From contig NZ_SMFK01000013.1 of assembly GCF_004349355.1 (NCBI RefSeq), positions 48,639 through 112,638 of the forward strand: a stretch of DNA of 64,000 bases, given 5' to 3'. Under the pieces are notes generated by a model. The model was not told where the DNA came from, made no database searches, and worked only from the letters and a program-made list of their open reading frames with translations. The DNA comes from Flavobacterium cellulosilyticum. Lineage in GTDB: Bacteria > Bacteroidota > Bacteroidia > Flavobacteriales > Flavobacteriaceae. Position 1 is the first letter of the stretch. The number at the start of each line of letters is the position of its first letter. The position numbers and the translations under genes are program-made. Of this stretch, positions 9,141-17,835 are shown piece after piece.

Positions 9141-9142
9141 AG

Positions 9143-9150
9143 TATCTTTG
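9143..9150 (+). promoter_or_regulatory. Promoter -7 box of the amidotransferase gene
   Basis: TATCTTTG matches the Bacteroidetes TAnnTTTG box. It ends 22 bp before the ATG at 9173. Several TTG triplets lie upstream (for example 9126-9128) but none has ideal spacing. This suggests that the gene can be transcribed separately from the ligases upstream. Confidence 0.5.
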
Positions 9151-9172
9151 CAATACCAAATCGATTAGAAAA

Positions 9173-10003
9173 ATGAATACAAATAACATAAAAATTGCAG
9201 TTTTAGATATGTACGATGGTACACCCAACCAAGGAATGCGTTGCATCATCGACATAATCAACCGTTTTAATCAATTAGTTACTTTTCAAGTATTTGATGT
9301 AAGATCTAAATCGGAATTGCCGGATATTAATGATTTTGATATTTACATTTCTACTGGTGGACCTGGAAATCCATTAGAAGGTAATGGAGATTGGGATTTG
9401 AAATATTATGATTTTATCAATGAATTGACTAATTGGAATAATGAAAATGTTATAAAAAAGCACGTTTTATTCATTTGTCACTCCTTTCAAATGGCTTGCA
9501 GTCATTTTGGTTTGGCAGAAATAACCAAACGAAACGACACTTCTTTTGGAGTTATGACGATTCATAAAACAAAAGAAGGACTAAACGATCCTATATTAGA
9601 AGGACTTGACGATCCTTATTATGCAATAGATTCCAGAGATTATCAAGTAGTACAACCTAAATTGAGTGTTTTTGCTAAAAAAGGAGCCAAAATTATTTCT
9701 TTAGAAAAAATTAGAGATCAAGTTCAATATGAAAGAGCTATTATGGCGGTTCGTTTCACTGATTATTTTGTGGGAACCCAATTTCATCCAGAAGCAGATC
9801 CAATAAGTTTTATTTCTCATTTAAGAAACTATGAAGCCAAAGAAAAAATCAAAGCAATGAAAGGTAAAAAGAAGTTTAGGATTATGCTTGAAAATCTATT
9901 GGACGATGATAAAATTTACAAAACCAATGAAACATTGATTCCTAATTTTCTTCGTATTGCCATCAACGATTTGATGAAAACTAAAAAAATGCTTTCGAAT
10001 TAA
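9173..10003 (+). CDS. Class I glutamine amidotransferase-like protein
   Basis: A 276-residue triad-type glutamine amidotransferase, related to the GMP-synthase GATase domain. STGGPGNPLEGNGDW forms the oxyanion region, ICHSFQMAC (about residues 101-109) carries the nucleophile Cys, and GTQFHPEADP (about 203-212) carries the His and Glu. The GATase domain ends near 225. The remaining 50 residues form a basic helical tail that I do not recognise. In the usual role it would release ammonia from glutamine, or a related gamma-glutamyl hydrolase would cleave a gamma-glutamyl amide. Set among amide ligases, it could supply ammonia or remove a gamma-glutamyl group. No fixed synthase partner is visible. 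Confidence 0.88.
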   Translation: MNTNNIKIAVLDMYDGTPNQGMRCIIDIINRFNQLVTFQVFDVRSKSELPDINDFDIYISTGGPGNPLEGNGDWDLKYYDFINELTNWNNENVIKKHVLFICHSFQMACSHFGLAEITKRNDTSFGVMTIHKTKEGLNDPILEGLDDPYYAIDSRDYQVVQPKLSVFAKKGAKIISLEKIRDQVQYERAIMAVRFTDYFVGTQFHPEADPISFISHLRNYEAKEKIKAMKGKKKFRIMLENLLDDDKIYKTNETLIPNFLRIAINDLMKTKKMLSN

Positions 10004-10141
10004 TATGAATTAACAATATTAGAATTAAGTAGTAAGAGAGTAAAATACTATTCAAATTCCTGTTTTTCTTACTACTTGATATTTAAAACTTAATTCTTCA
10101 ATCTTAATTCTTAATACTATCATCTTAATACTTTTTTTGAA
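10004..10141. repeat. Intergenic word-repeat palindrome (GATase / CP-ATP-grasp gap)
   Basis: AAGTAGTAAGA (10027-10037) pairs perfectly with TCTTACTACTT (10067-10077). Around these arms the words AATTAAG and CTTAATT are repeated several times on opposite sides, giving an imperfect palindrome that fills the gap. Similar architecture is seen in at least six other gaps in this window. No gene fits here. Confidence 0.6.
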
Positions 10142-11332
10142 ATGATTGACAAATACAGACAGCTTTTTAACGCTCAGTTTACAAATAAAAAGTATCAGGA
10201 ATTAAAGCAAGAAATAGCTGATGATTTTGATTATAACCCTACTTTTCGAATAGGAGAAACTCCTTTTTTTATTTCCAAAAAATTAAAATCACAATTATTA
10301 GAAGGTTGTGATGATGTTATAAAATTGATTCAACATAAAGACTTTAAAATACTAACAGATAAATCCTTAGAATTAAATCATAAAGTTCCTAACGAAGACG
10401 ATCACACCACTTTTTTAGCAATCGATTTTGGAATATGTGAAGAAAACGGCAACGTTATTCCAAAATTAATAGAGGTACAAGGGTTTCCATCTTTGTTCAA
10501 TTACCAAAATAATTTATACGAAAAATTTAAAAATCAATATCCTTTTTTAGAGGAATTAACTCCTTTCAGTAATGGAATTTCAAATCAGGAATATTTAGAT
10601 TTTTTAGAAGAAGTGATTTGTAATAATCATCCAAAAGAAAATGTAATTCTGATGGATATTGAACCCGAAAAACAAAATACAAAAATCGATTTTTATTATT
10701 GCAGAAGAGATCTTGGTATTCCAATAGTTTGTGTCACAGCAATTATAAAAAAAGGAAAACAACTTTTTTATAAAAACGAAAACGGAGAAGAAATTCTCGT
10801 TAAAAGAATCTACAATCGGGTGATTTTTGATGAATTAGATTTAAGAACCGATTTGAAATTGAATTTTCATTTTTTAGATAATCTAGATGTAGAATGGGCT
10901 GGACATCCCAATTGGTTTTTTAGAATTAGCAAGTTTATTTTACCATTCTTGAAAGGTCCTTATTTTATTGAAACTACATTGTTAAGTGATTTGGCAACGA
11001 TACCAGAAGACCTAGAAAATTATGTGTTGAAACCTCTGTTTTCATTCTCAGGTTCTGGCGTAATCTTTCATGTAATAAAGGAAGATGTCGAAGCCGTGGT
11101 TGATAAAGAACTATATATTTTACAAAAAAAAGTAAATTATATTCCAATAGTTCAGTCTCCAGACGGAAAAGTTAAATGCGAAGTACGTATGCTTTTCGCA
11201 TGGAAAAAAGAGGATGCAGCTCCTACTCTACTTTGTAACTTGGCACGATTGAGTCGTGGCGAAATGATTGGTGTAAAATTCAATAAAGACAAAGATTGGG
11301 TTGGCGGAACTTTAGGCTTGTTTGAGAGGTAG
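10142..11332 (+). CDS. Probable circularly permuted ATP-grasp protein
   Basis: A 396-residue protein without a textbook signature. Three features suggest a circularly permuted ATP-grasp like that of glutathionylspermidine synthase and the COG2308 group. First is PKLIEVQGFPSLFNYQ (about residues 112-127), like the usual acidic, Asn-containing strand that here comes early. Second is LVKRIYNRVIFDEL, resembling the YRR motif. Third is YVLKPLFSFSGSGV (about 299-312), with a Lys and glycine loop late in the chain. It ends with RLSRGEMIGVKFN. It would be a fourth ATP-dependent ligase in the cluster. The family assignment is inference from motif order and needs a structure comparison. No signal peptide. 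Confidence 0.6.
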   Translation: MIDKYRQLFNAQFTNKKYQELKQEIADDFDYNPTFRIGETPFFISKKLKSQLLEGCDDVIKLIQHKDFKILTDKSLELNHKVPNEDDHTTFLAIDFGICEENGNVIPKLIEVQGFPSLFNYQNNLYEKFKNQYPFLEELTPFSNGISNQEYLDFLEEVICNNHPKENVILMDIEPEKQNTKIDFYYCRRDLGIPIVCVTAIIKKGKQLFYKNENGEEILVKRIYNRVIFDELDLRTDLKLNFHFLDNLDVEWAGHPNWFFRISKFILPFLKGPYFIETTLLSDLATIPEDLENYVLKPLFSFSGSGVIFHVIKEDVEAVVDKELYILQKKVNYIPIVQSPDGKVKCEVRMLFAWKKEDAAPTLLCNLARLSRGEMIGVKFNKDKDWVGGTLGLFER

Positions 11333-11345
11333 ATACTTATAAAAA

Positions 11346-12998
11346 CTACTCAATACTTTTCAATGTAGTAATATAAAAATTCTTATCCACTTCCACCTTC
11401 AAATCTTTAGTAATTAAATACAAATTTGTCCAATCTTCAGTAGGTTTCAACCATTGTTCTTTTCCATTTAAAGTCACTTTCACAGGAATAGCAAATCCAG
11501 GAACACAATTGGTCCAGTGATAGGAAAGAATATTGTCTTTAAATTTATATTCGAAAGTTGGAATACGAATATCTCTCAAATATTGGTTAAAGAATGGCTT
11601 TAAATCCAGTCCAGTTTGTTGAATTAAATAATCTTCTATTTGTTTTGTGGTTACGGTTTGGTGGTAAAAAGTGCTATTCAAACCTCGTAAAATTCCTCTC
11701 CATTTCTCGTCGTCGTTCACTATTTGACGCAAAGTATGTAGCATATTTGCCCCTTTTTCATACAAATCAGATCCTTCGTGATTTACACCATACTTACCAA
11801 TCATTTGCTTTTTGTTCTGAATGTTTTTTCGCAATCCTCTTACATATTCAGCTCCTGCTTTTTTACCAAAATAATATTCCACAAATAGATTTTCGGAATA
11901 ACAAGTGAAACTCTCATGAATCCACATATCTGCAATCTCTTTGTAAGTGATATTATTGGCAAACCATTCGTGACCCGATTCATGAACAATGATATAATCG
12001 AATTTTGCTCCCCATCCACTCCCGCTTCTGTCCTTCCCCAGATAGCCATTTTGATAGCCATTTCCGTAAGTTACACTACTTTGATGTTCCATTCCTAAAT
12101 AAGGAGCTTCAACCAGTTTGTAACTGTCTTCATAAAAAGGATAAGGACCAAACCAATGTTCAAACGCTTTAAGCATTTTTGGAACTTCGGCAAAATGTAT
12201 TTTGGCTTTGGCCAAATTATCTCTCAATACAAAATAATCACAATCCAAATTGCCTTTTTCCCCTTGGTAAACTTCTGAGAAAGTTACATAATCACCAATA
12301 TTAATATTTACTCCATAATTATTGATAGGATTCGAAACGTACCAAGTAAAAGTTCTGGTGCCATCTTTTTTATCGATTATGCTTTGCAAACGACCATTGG
12401 AAACATCCATCAGATTATTGGGAACATTGACACTTATCAACATATCATCAACTTCATCGTACATATGATCCTTATTTGGCCACCAAATACTCGCACCCAA
12501 ACCTTGACAGGTCGAAGCGATAAATGGATTACCATTAGAGTCTTTGCTCCAAGTAATTCCTCCATCCCAAGGCGGATTTATTGCTATTTTGGGTTTTCCT
12601 TCATAATAAACGATGACTTCTTTAATTTCGTCAGGAACTTGTGGATTTACTAAAGTGATGTAAAATACACTTCCGTCTCTTTCAAATTTTAATTCCTTGC
12701 CATCTTGAATAACTTTAGAAATTTTCATTGGTTCTTGCAAGTCAATTTGCATTCTATTATACGATTTCAAAACTTTGTATCGAATAGTATTAGAACCTAT
12801 AATGGTACTGTCAGCAGGATTCACTTTAATATCTAAATGATAATATTTCAAATCCCACCAAGATCTTTCTTTAGTGATACTGCCACGTAGAGTATCTTGT
12901 CTATTGAAAACTTCCTCTTTTTGACTCAAAAGTCCTTGGGCATTTGCACTATTGGCTAATAGTAGAATGAAACAAATAAAGGGTATATACTTTTTCAT
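11346..12998 (-). CDS. M1 family metallopeptidase (secreted or periplasmic)
   Basis: A 550-residue zinc aminopeptidase of the gluzincin type. The first 20 residues form a signal peptide ending near ANAQG, so it acts outside the cytoplasm. The zinc site is HESGHEWF (about residues 337-344) followed by Glu in IADMWIHESF (about 360), which is the HEXXH-18-E pattern. The exopeptidase signature appears as the GMEHQSS-type sequence about 35 residues before it. There is no C-terminal sorting domain. It is convergent with the putative CP-ATP-grasp gene (13-bp gap). It would remove N-terminal residues from peptides; a link to the ligase products is inferred from position alone. Confidence 0.93.
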   Translation of the reverse strand: MKKYIPFICFILLLANSANAQGLLSQKEEVFNRQDTLRGSITKERSWWDLKYYHLDIKVNPADSTIIGSNTIRYKVLKSYNRMQIDLQEPMKISKVIQDGKELKFERDGSVFYITLVNPQVPDEIKEVIVYYEGKPKIAINPPWDGGITWSKDSNGNPFIASTCQGLGASIWWPNKDHMYDEVDDMLISVNVPNNLMDVSNGRLQSIIDKKDGTRTFTWYVSNPINNYGVNINIGDYVTFSEVYQGEKGNLDCDYFVLRDNLAKAKIHFAEVPKMLKAFEHWFGPYPFYEDSYKLVEAPYLGMEHQSSVTYGNGYQNGYLGKDRSGSGWGAKFDYIIVHESGHEWFANNITYKEIADMWIHESFTCYSENLFVEYYFGKKAGAEYVRGLRKNIQNKKQMIGKYGVNHEGSDLYEKGANMLHTLRQIVNDDEKWRGILRGLNSTFYHQTVTTKQIEDYLIQQTGLDLKPFFNQYLRDIRIPTFEYKFKDNILSYHWTNCVPGFAIPVKVTLNGKEQWLKPTEDWTNLYLITKDLKVEVDKNFYITTLKSIE

Positions 12999-13044
12999 GA
13001 TTTTTTTACAGTAGCTTGTAAATTCTATTAAATTGTGGATTGTT

Positions 13045-13127
13045 TGTCATTTTTATGAAGGAAAAATCTCATTAGTCACTCACTTTTGTTGCCCTTGATA
13101 TGTGATTGCTCCTTCGTAAAAATGACA
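13045..13127. repeat. Palindromic interspersed element
   Basis: The left arm, 13045-13068, begins TGTCATTTTTATGAAGGA. The right arm, 13104-13127, ends TCCTTCGTAAAAATGACA. They are complementary at about 20 of 24 positions, with a 35-bp loop. The arms resemble a widespread Bacteroidetes repeat with a TCGACGAAGGAG core, as I remember it. It lies between two minus-strand genes and may end transcription of the ATP-grasp gene or be a small non-autonomous mobile element. Confidence 0.65.
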
Positions 13128-13139
13128 TAATATAGCTTA

Positions 13140-14354
13140 TTAATGCAAGTTTTCTACTTTTTTATGTTGACCTACAACTGCAAAATCCTGTATCAATCGA
13201 TCTGCATAATTATCTAATAATTCCAAAACCCTCTCGCTTGATTTCGATTTTACAATCAACCCAGCGTGATAATCCAATAGAACTCTGAAACAAACTTCGG
13301 AATCTGAAAATGACGATAAATCAGGAAGCTGAAACTTAGACAATGTCAACACAATTCCTGCATAGTCTTTTTTTACTTTGGGTAATTTATATTTGGTTTT
13401 TTTAACCAACGAATCTTCAATGGCCGCCCATTCCTTCCAAAAATTAATATCGGAAGCAGCAGCAACCATTTCTGCTAAATGAGCACCACCTACACGGGAT
13501 GAAGTTTCTAAAAAATAAATTTTGCCATCTTCTTTTCCTTTAATAAATTCGGTGTGTGCAGCTCCGTGTTTCAAACCAAAACTTTTCATTACCTGTTCGT
13601 TTACCAGTTTAATGGCAACATCATCTTCAGAATCATAAGGGATATTAGCAGAACGAAAAATACCGCCACTTTGTGAAATTTCCATTGGAGTGGATAAATA
13701 TTTTGAAGTCAAACTAAATAATACTTTTCCATTCAAAACCAAACTATCACAATGATACACATCTCCAGGTCGAAATTGTTCTAACAAATATTTGAACCGA
13801 TTATTCCCCATTTCATTAATATGAATCCATAAACTTTCCTTGTCATATACCTTTATAATTCCCATTGAAGAAGCTTCAGATCGTGGTTTTAAAACCCAAG
13901 GAGCTGCAATCGTATCTGCAAAAGCATTGATGTCATGGTCATTAAATAGAGAACAAAATGCGGGGATAGTTATGGCGCAACTTTTGGCTCTCATTCGCAT
14001 TGCGAGTTTATCTCTGAAATAACGACCTGTAGTTTGTCCCATTCCATCAATACGGAGATTTTCCCTGAGATAAGTAGCTTTTTCGACATCAAAATCATCC
14101 AAAGCTACAATAGCATCAATTGTATTGGATTTCATCAAGTTTCCAACACCTAATAAAAGATGTTCTAAATTCCAATCTGTATCTTGGCCAGCCATATAAA
14201 ATATTTCTTCTATAGCATCGGTTGGCCAAGGTTTATCTTTCAGTTTTTCACTCGTTATCAAATAAACTTTATTACCAAGCGTTTTCAAATTAATTATAAA
14301 GTCAGCGCCTTTAAAAAAATTCGAAACGCAAATGAAGGTTTTGGAATTATTCAT
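13140..14354 (-). CDS. ATP-grasp domain protein (carbamoyl-phosphate-synthase-like)
   Basis: A 404-residue ATP-grasp ligase. A preATP-grasp Rossmann-like domain covers about residues 1-110. WVLKPRSEASSMGIIKV (about 153-169) supplies the ATP Lys and the flexible loop, FIKGKEDGKIYFLETSSRVGG (split by function) supplies the metal Glu and Arg near 270-290, and a C-terminal domain of about 100 residues follows. This layout is shared with the BL00235/CarB-like ligases that join amino acids. Its ATG is only 3 bp from the stop of the leucyl aminopeptidase gene, so the two are surely co-transcribed. Substrates are unknown. The pairing of a peptide-type ligase with an aminopeptidase is notable. Confidence 0.88.
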   Translation of the reverse strand: MNNSKTFICVSNFFKGADFIINLKTLGNKVYLITSEKLKDKPWPTDAIEEIFYMAGQDTDWNLEHLLLGVGNLMKSNTIDAIVALDDFDVEKATYLRENLRIDGMGQTTGRYFRDKLAMRMRAKSCAITIPAFCSLFNDHDINAFADTIAAPWVLKPRSEASSMGIIKVYDKESLWIHINEMGNNRFKYLLEQFRPGDVYHCDSLVLNGKVLFSLTSKYLSTPMEISQSGGIFRSANIPYDSEDDVAIKLVNEQVMKSFGLKHGAAHTEFIKGKEDGKIYFLETSSRVGGAHLAEMVAAASDINFWKEWAAIEDSLVKKTKYKLPKVKKDYAGIVLTLSKFQLPDLSSFSDSEVCFRVLLDYHAGLIVKSKSSERVLELLDNYADRLIQDFAVVGQHKKVENLH

Positions 14355-14357
14355 AAT

Positions 14358-15791
14358 TTATAAATTTTCTATGAATTTAGTCAATAAATGAACACCAAAA
14401 GCGGTGGCATGTTTGCTTTTCGCAAATTCATCATCGCCAAAAGCAACTCCGGCAATATCAAGATGCGCCCAAGCTTTGTGATCCTCAGTGAAATACTCCA
14501 AAAATTTAGCTGCCGAAATGGCTCCTGCAACCGGTTTTCCACTATAATTTTTCACATCAGCAATATCACTATCTATATCTGATTTATAGCAATCCCAAAG
14601 AGGCAATTGCCATAAACGTTCCCCAATTGCATCACCAGATTCTTGTAATTTTTTTGAAATAGTATCATTATTGGTAAACAAGGCAGCACATTCATAACCT
14701 AAAGTTCCAACTGCACTTCCTGTTAGAGTGGCAATATCAATAAGGTATTCTGGTTTGAAATTTTTAATTAAATACGACAAACCATCAGCTAAAACCAATC
14801 TTCCTTCGGCATCTGTATCTATTATTTCAATGGTATTTCCGCTATAACTTTTGATAATATCACTAGGTAAAAACGATTTAGCATCTACAGAATTTTCGGC
14901 ACAAGGGACTATTGCTGTTACTTTTACGGGCAATTTTAAATCGGCAATTAACTGCATTGCACCAAAAACAGCTGCACCACCACCCATATCACATTTCATT
15001 TGAACCATTCCAGCAGTTTTTATATTCAATCCGCCAGTGTCAAATGTTATTCCTTTTCCAACTAAGCCAACATGTTTCATTTTTGTATCAACATTTTCAG
15101 GAACATAAGTCATAATCACAAATTGCGGCTCATTTTCGCTACCTTTTCCAACGGACAAAAACGCTCCCAAACCTGCCTTTTCGGAAGCTTTATAATCGAA
15201 AACTTCAACATCAAAACCGTATTTAATTCCACTTTCTTTAGCCCAATTAGCTAAATATTTTGGGGTAACAACATTTGGTGGCAAGTCAACCAATTGCAGC
15301 GTTTCGATTTGTGCATCGGCAATTTTCAACCCCTTTTCGGCTGCTTTTTCGTTGTTTTTCTTAGAAACAATTTGTAATTCAAAATTTGAATTCAAAAACG
15401 GATGTACTTTTTTATCTTTTTTGTAATGTCCTAGGTTATAGGTACCCAATTTCAATCCTGTGAATGTTGCTTCGATTTGTTCTTTCGAGAACATGTCAGG
15501 CAGAATAAATGCCACATTAACTCCAAAAAAATCTTTTTGATTGGCGGAAATTCTCCTAAAAACAGTTTTCAAAGATTTATAATCAATCACTTTTCCTAAA
15601 CCTATAAAAATATGGATGCAATCGTATTTTTCAACAATATAATGCGTGTCTTTTTTGCCAAAAAACACTCTTGAGTTTACAGAAACACCATGAAATTCGA
15701 TTGGTACAAGGCTTTTTTCGTAGGTTTCAAAAACTGGAATTAAAATAGTACCCTTATAATGTTCTAGTTTTGATATTGTGTTTAATTTCAT
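14358..15791 (-). CDS. pepA: Leucyl aminopeptidase, M17 family
   Basis: A 477-residue cytosolic M17 aminopeptidase with two metal ions, removing N-terminal residues from peptides. VGKGITFDTGGLNIK (about residues 243-257) supplies metal and catalytic residues, and the family signature appears as DTDAEGRLVLADGL (about 325-338). The N-terminal domain is divergent, as usual in Bacteroidetes. It is the first gene of a tight pair with the ATP-grasp gene at 14354 (3-bp gap). M17 enzymes form hexamers and some bind DNA in other bacteria; nothing here shows that. Family assignment is firm; the symbol is by homology. Confidence 0.93.
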   Translation of the reverse strand: MKLNTISKLEHYKGTILIPVFETYEKSLVPIEFHGVSVNSRVFFGKKDTHYIVEKYDCIHIFIGLGKVIDYKSLKTVFRRISANQKDFFGVNVAFILPDMFSKEQIEATFTGLKLGTYNLGHYKKDKKVHPFLNSNFELQIVSKKNNEKAAEKGLKIADAQIETLQLVDLPPNVVTPKYLANWAKESGIKYGFDVEVFDYKASEKAGLGAFLSVGKGSENEPQFVIMTYVPENVDTKMKHVGLVGKGITFDTGGLNIKTAGMVQMKCDMGGGAAVFGAMQLIADLKLPVKVTAIVPCAENSVDAKSFLPSDIIKSYSGNTIEIIDTDAEGRLVLADGLSYLIKNFKPEYLIDIATLTGSAVGTLGYECAALFTNNDTISKKLQESGDAIGERLWQLPLWDCYKSDIDSDIADVKNYSGKPVAGAISAAKFLEYFTEDHKAWAHLDIAGVAFGDDEFAKSKHATAFGVHLLTKFIENL

Positions 15792-15873
15792 CTTGTTGAT
15801 ATTATAGATTACTTAAAATTCAAGAATAAACGGGTCTTATTAAATATAAGAATTATTTTTTTTATGGAAATAA

Positions 15874-17007
15874 TTATTCTTTTGTATTAAAAAACAACCA
15901 TTCAATTGCTTTTGGAAATTCGTCACTCCAATAGGTTTCATTGTGTTTTCCTTCCATATTAATACTGAGATTAATTTTCATTTTATCCTTGATAAACTCA
16001 CTTTTAATAACATTATTTTTAAAGTTTATAACGTTTTCAATCATTGTTTCACTTTCATCTCCACCGGCATACAAATAAATTTTGGTGTCTTCAGTTTCAG
16101 TCACATCAGATTTAATTTCGAGTTTTGGAACAACCCAAAGTGACGGCGAAAAAACCATTAATTTCCCATAAACTTCGGGATAACGTAATCCACTGAATAT
16201 GCTGACTAATGCTCCCATCGAGCTCCCACCAATTCCAGTATATATTCTTTCTTTTTTGGTTCTAAAATTACTGTCAACAAAAGGCTTCAAGGTTTCTGTT
16301 ACAAAACGGATGTATTTTTTTCCCTTCCCTTTTCCTAAAACTGTTTTTCCAACATTGTATTCTTTTACTCGGTCTTCTTCGGCATGCTCAATCGCAATAA
16401 TGATGATTTTTCCAATTTTATATTCGGACATAACCGCCAATTTCTTATCAATTTCCCAATTGCCAAATTCTGATTTTTCATTAAATAAATTTTGAGCATC
16501 TTGCAAATACATCACTGGATAGCGTTCGTTTGTAGCATCGTAATCGTGTGGTAATAAAGCCCAAATTTTCCTGGTTTTATTAAGCTGCGGAATTTCAAAT
16601 TCATCAGAAATCAATACTACTTGAGGTAAATAATTAGGTTTAAATGGCAACCAATTTTTTCTCCATCGGGCTACAAATTCATTTTGAATTCCACTATGAT
16701 TTTTTGTAGAGCGGTTTTCAGTTCGGTTTCCGTGAGTATCAATTTCAACTTCACTCCAATCTCCTTTTGTGAATTTATATAAAAGTTCTTCCGGATAATT
16801 GAAATCGGGAGTGAATTCAAATTGATATAAATTACTAGCAATTTGCTCCATCATAAAGGACTTGTCTTGCGTGCGCCAATTATTAAAATTTCCGGAAATA
16901 TATACAGGTCGAGCATCATTTTCATCTGTTTTTAATATGATTTTCAATCCGCTTTTTGATAATGTTTTTGGTAATTCTTGCTTTAAAGTTGTATTCTGGA
17001 TATTCAT
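15874..17007 (-). CDS. Alpha/beta-hydrolase (enterochelin-esterase-like) with N-terminal CBM-like domain
   Basis: A 377-residue two-domain protein. Residues about 20-105 resemble a CBM20/CBM48-type beta-sandwich: VYISGNFNNWR, then LYKFTKGDWSEVEIDTHGNR. Residues about 120-375 are an esterase/Fes-like alpha/beta hydrolase with the nucleophile elbow GIGGSSMGAL (Ser about 262) and a late His in MEGKHNETYW. No signal peptide is visible. It is the first gene of the reverse arm of the ligase/peptidase locus, 82 bp ahead of pepA. Known relatives hydrolyse esters such as siderophores or acetylated sugars; the substrate here is unknown. Confidence 0.88.
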   Translation of the reverse strand: MNIQNTTLKQELPKTLSKSGLKIILKTDENDARPVYISGNFNNWRTQDKSFMMEQIASNLYQFEFTPDFNYPEELLYKFTKGDWSEVEIDTHGNRTENRSTKNHSGIQNEFVARWRKNWLPFKPNYLPQVVLISDEFEIPQLNKTRKIWALLPHDYDATNERYPVMYLQDAQNLFNEKSEFGNWEIDKKLAVMSEYKIGKIIIIAIEHAEEDRVKEYNVGKTVLGKGKGKKYIRFVTETLKPFVDSNFRTKKERIYTGIGGSSMGALVSIFSGLRYPEVYGKLMVFSPSLWVVPKLEIKSDVTETEDTKIYLYAGGDESETMIENVINFKNNVIKSEFIKDKMKINLSINMEGKHNETYWSDEFPKAIEWLFFNTKE

Positions 17008-17076
17008 TGAATGTATTGTAATTTCTAATAAAAAAGTAAATATAGTGGATTGCTATTGGATATAAAAGAAAAAAGA

Positions 17077-17112
17077 AAAACCCGATAGCAAAATGAATCG
17101 CTATTGGGTTTT
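17077..17112 (-). terminator. Rho-independent terminator of the his operon
   Basis: AAAACCCGATAGC (17077-17089) pairs with GCTATTGGGTTTT (17100-17112), with one mismatch and a 10-nt loop. On the minus strand the stem runs into a T-rich stretch (TTTTTCTTTTTTC). It lies 26 bp past the hisIE stop and ends the his operon. Confidence 0.8.
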
Positions 17113-17137
17113 ATGTATGAAAATTATCTAAGTATCT

Positions 17138-17737
17138 TTATTTCTGACGGCTTTTTAAAACCTGAACCACATCATTCAATTGAAATCCTTTTGCTTGTAG
17201 CAATATTAAATAGTGAAAAAGCAAATCAGCACTTTCATCCAAGAACAAATGATCATTATCGTCTTTTGCTTCAATAACAACTTCAATCGCTTCTTCGCCT
17301 ACTTTTTGAGCAATCTTATTGATTCCTTTTTCGAATAAGGAAGCCACATAACTTTTCTCAGAATCAGCATTTTCTCTACGAATTTTGATGGTTTCTTCTA
17401 AATTTGAAATAAATCCATAGTTACTTTCATTTTGCGTTTGCCAGCAAGTATCAGCACCAGTATGACAAGTTGGACCTTCTGGTTTAACTTGTACTAAAAG
17501 CGTGTCATTATCACAATCATTTTTAATATCTACCAAGTTCAAAAAGTTGCCACTTTCTTCTCCTTTTGTCCAAAGTCTTTGTTTTGAACGACTATAAAAA
17601 GTAACTTTTTTAGTGTCTAAAGTCTTTTGGTAGGATTCAGCATTCATATATCCCAACATTAAAACGTTTTTAGTTTCGCTGTCTTGAATAATTGCTGGAA
17701 TCAATCCGTGCGCACTTTTTGTAAAATCTATATTCAT
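17138..17737 (-). CDS. hisIE: Bifunctional phosphoribosyl-AMP cyclohydrolase / phosphoribosyl-ATP pyrophosphatase
   Basis: A 199-residue fusion catalysing histidine biosynthesis steps 2 and 3. Residues about 1-105 are HisI: LMLGYMNAESYQKT, VTFYSRSKQRLWTKGE and the metal-binding PEGPTCHTGADTCW. Residues about 110-199 are HisE, with the acidic EEAIEV motif in QKVGEEAIEVVIEAKD and a following DLLFHYLILL. The length fits the Bacteroidetes fusion. It is the last gene of the his operon. The gap to hisF carries a word-repeat palindrome. Function is secure. Confidence 0.96.
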   Translation of the reverse strand: MNIDFTKSAHGLIPAIIQDSETKNVLMLGYMNAESYQKTLDTKKVTFYSRSKQRLWTKGEESGNFLNLVDIKNDCDNDTLLVQVKPEGPTCHTGADTCWQTQNESNYGFISNLEETIKIRRENADSEKSYVASLFEKGINKIAQKVGEEAIEVVIEAKDDNDHLFLDESADLLFHYLILLQAKGFQLNDVVQVLKSRQK

Positions 17738-17835
17738 TATTTTAAGTATTAAGTTGTAAGGATTAGGTCGTATGTAATAAATTGTATGAAAAATAAGTTT
17801 CTAAAACTTAATAATTCAAACTTTCTAATTACTCC
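17738..17835. repeat. Intergenic word-repeat segment (hisF/hisIE gap)
   Basis: The words TATTAAGTTGTAAG and AAACTTAATAATTC lie on opposite sides of the gap in inverted order (ATTAAGTT against AACTTAAT). This gives a weak imperfect palindrome. It is one of several gaps in the his operon with this style. Confidence 0.45.

Noticed and set aside
9173..10003. GMP synthase or carbamoyl-phosphate synthase small subunit
   Set aside because: Only the amidotransferase domain is present, with no synthase domain or partner gene next to it.
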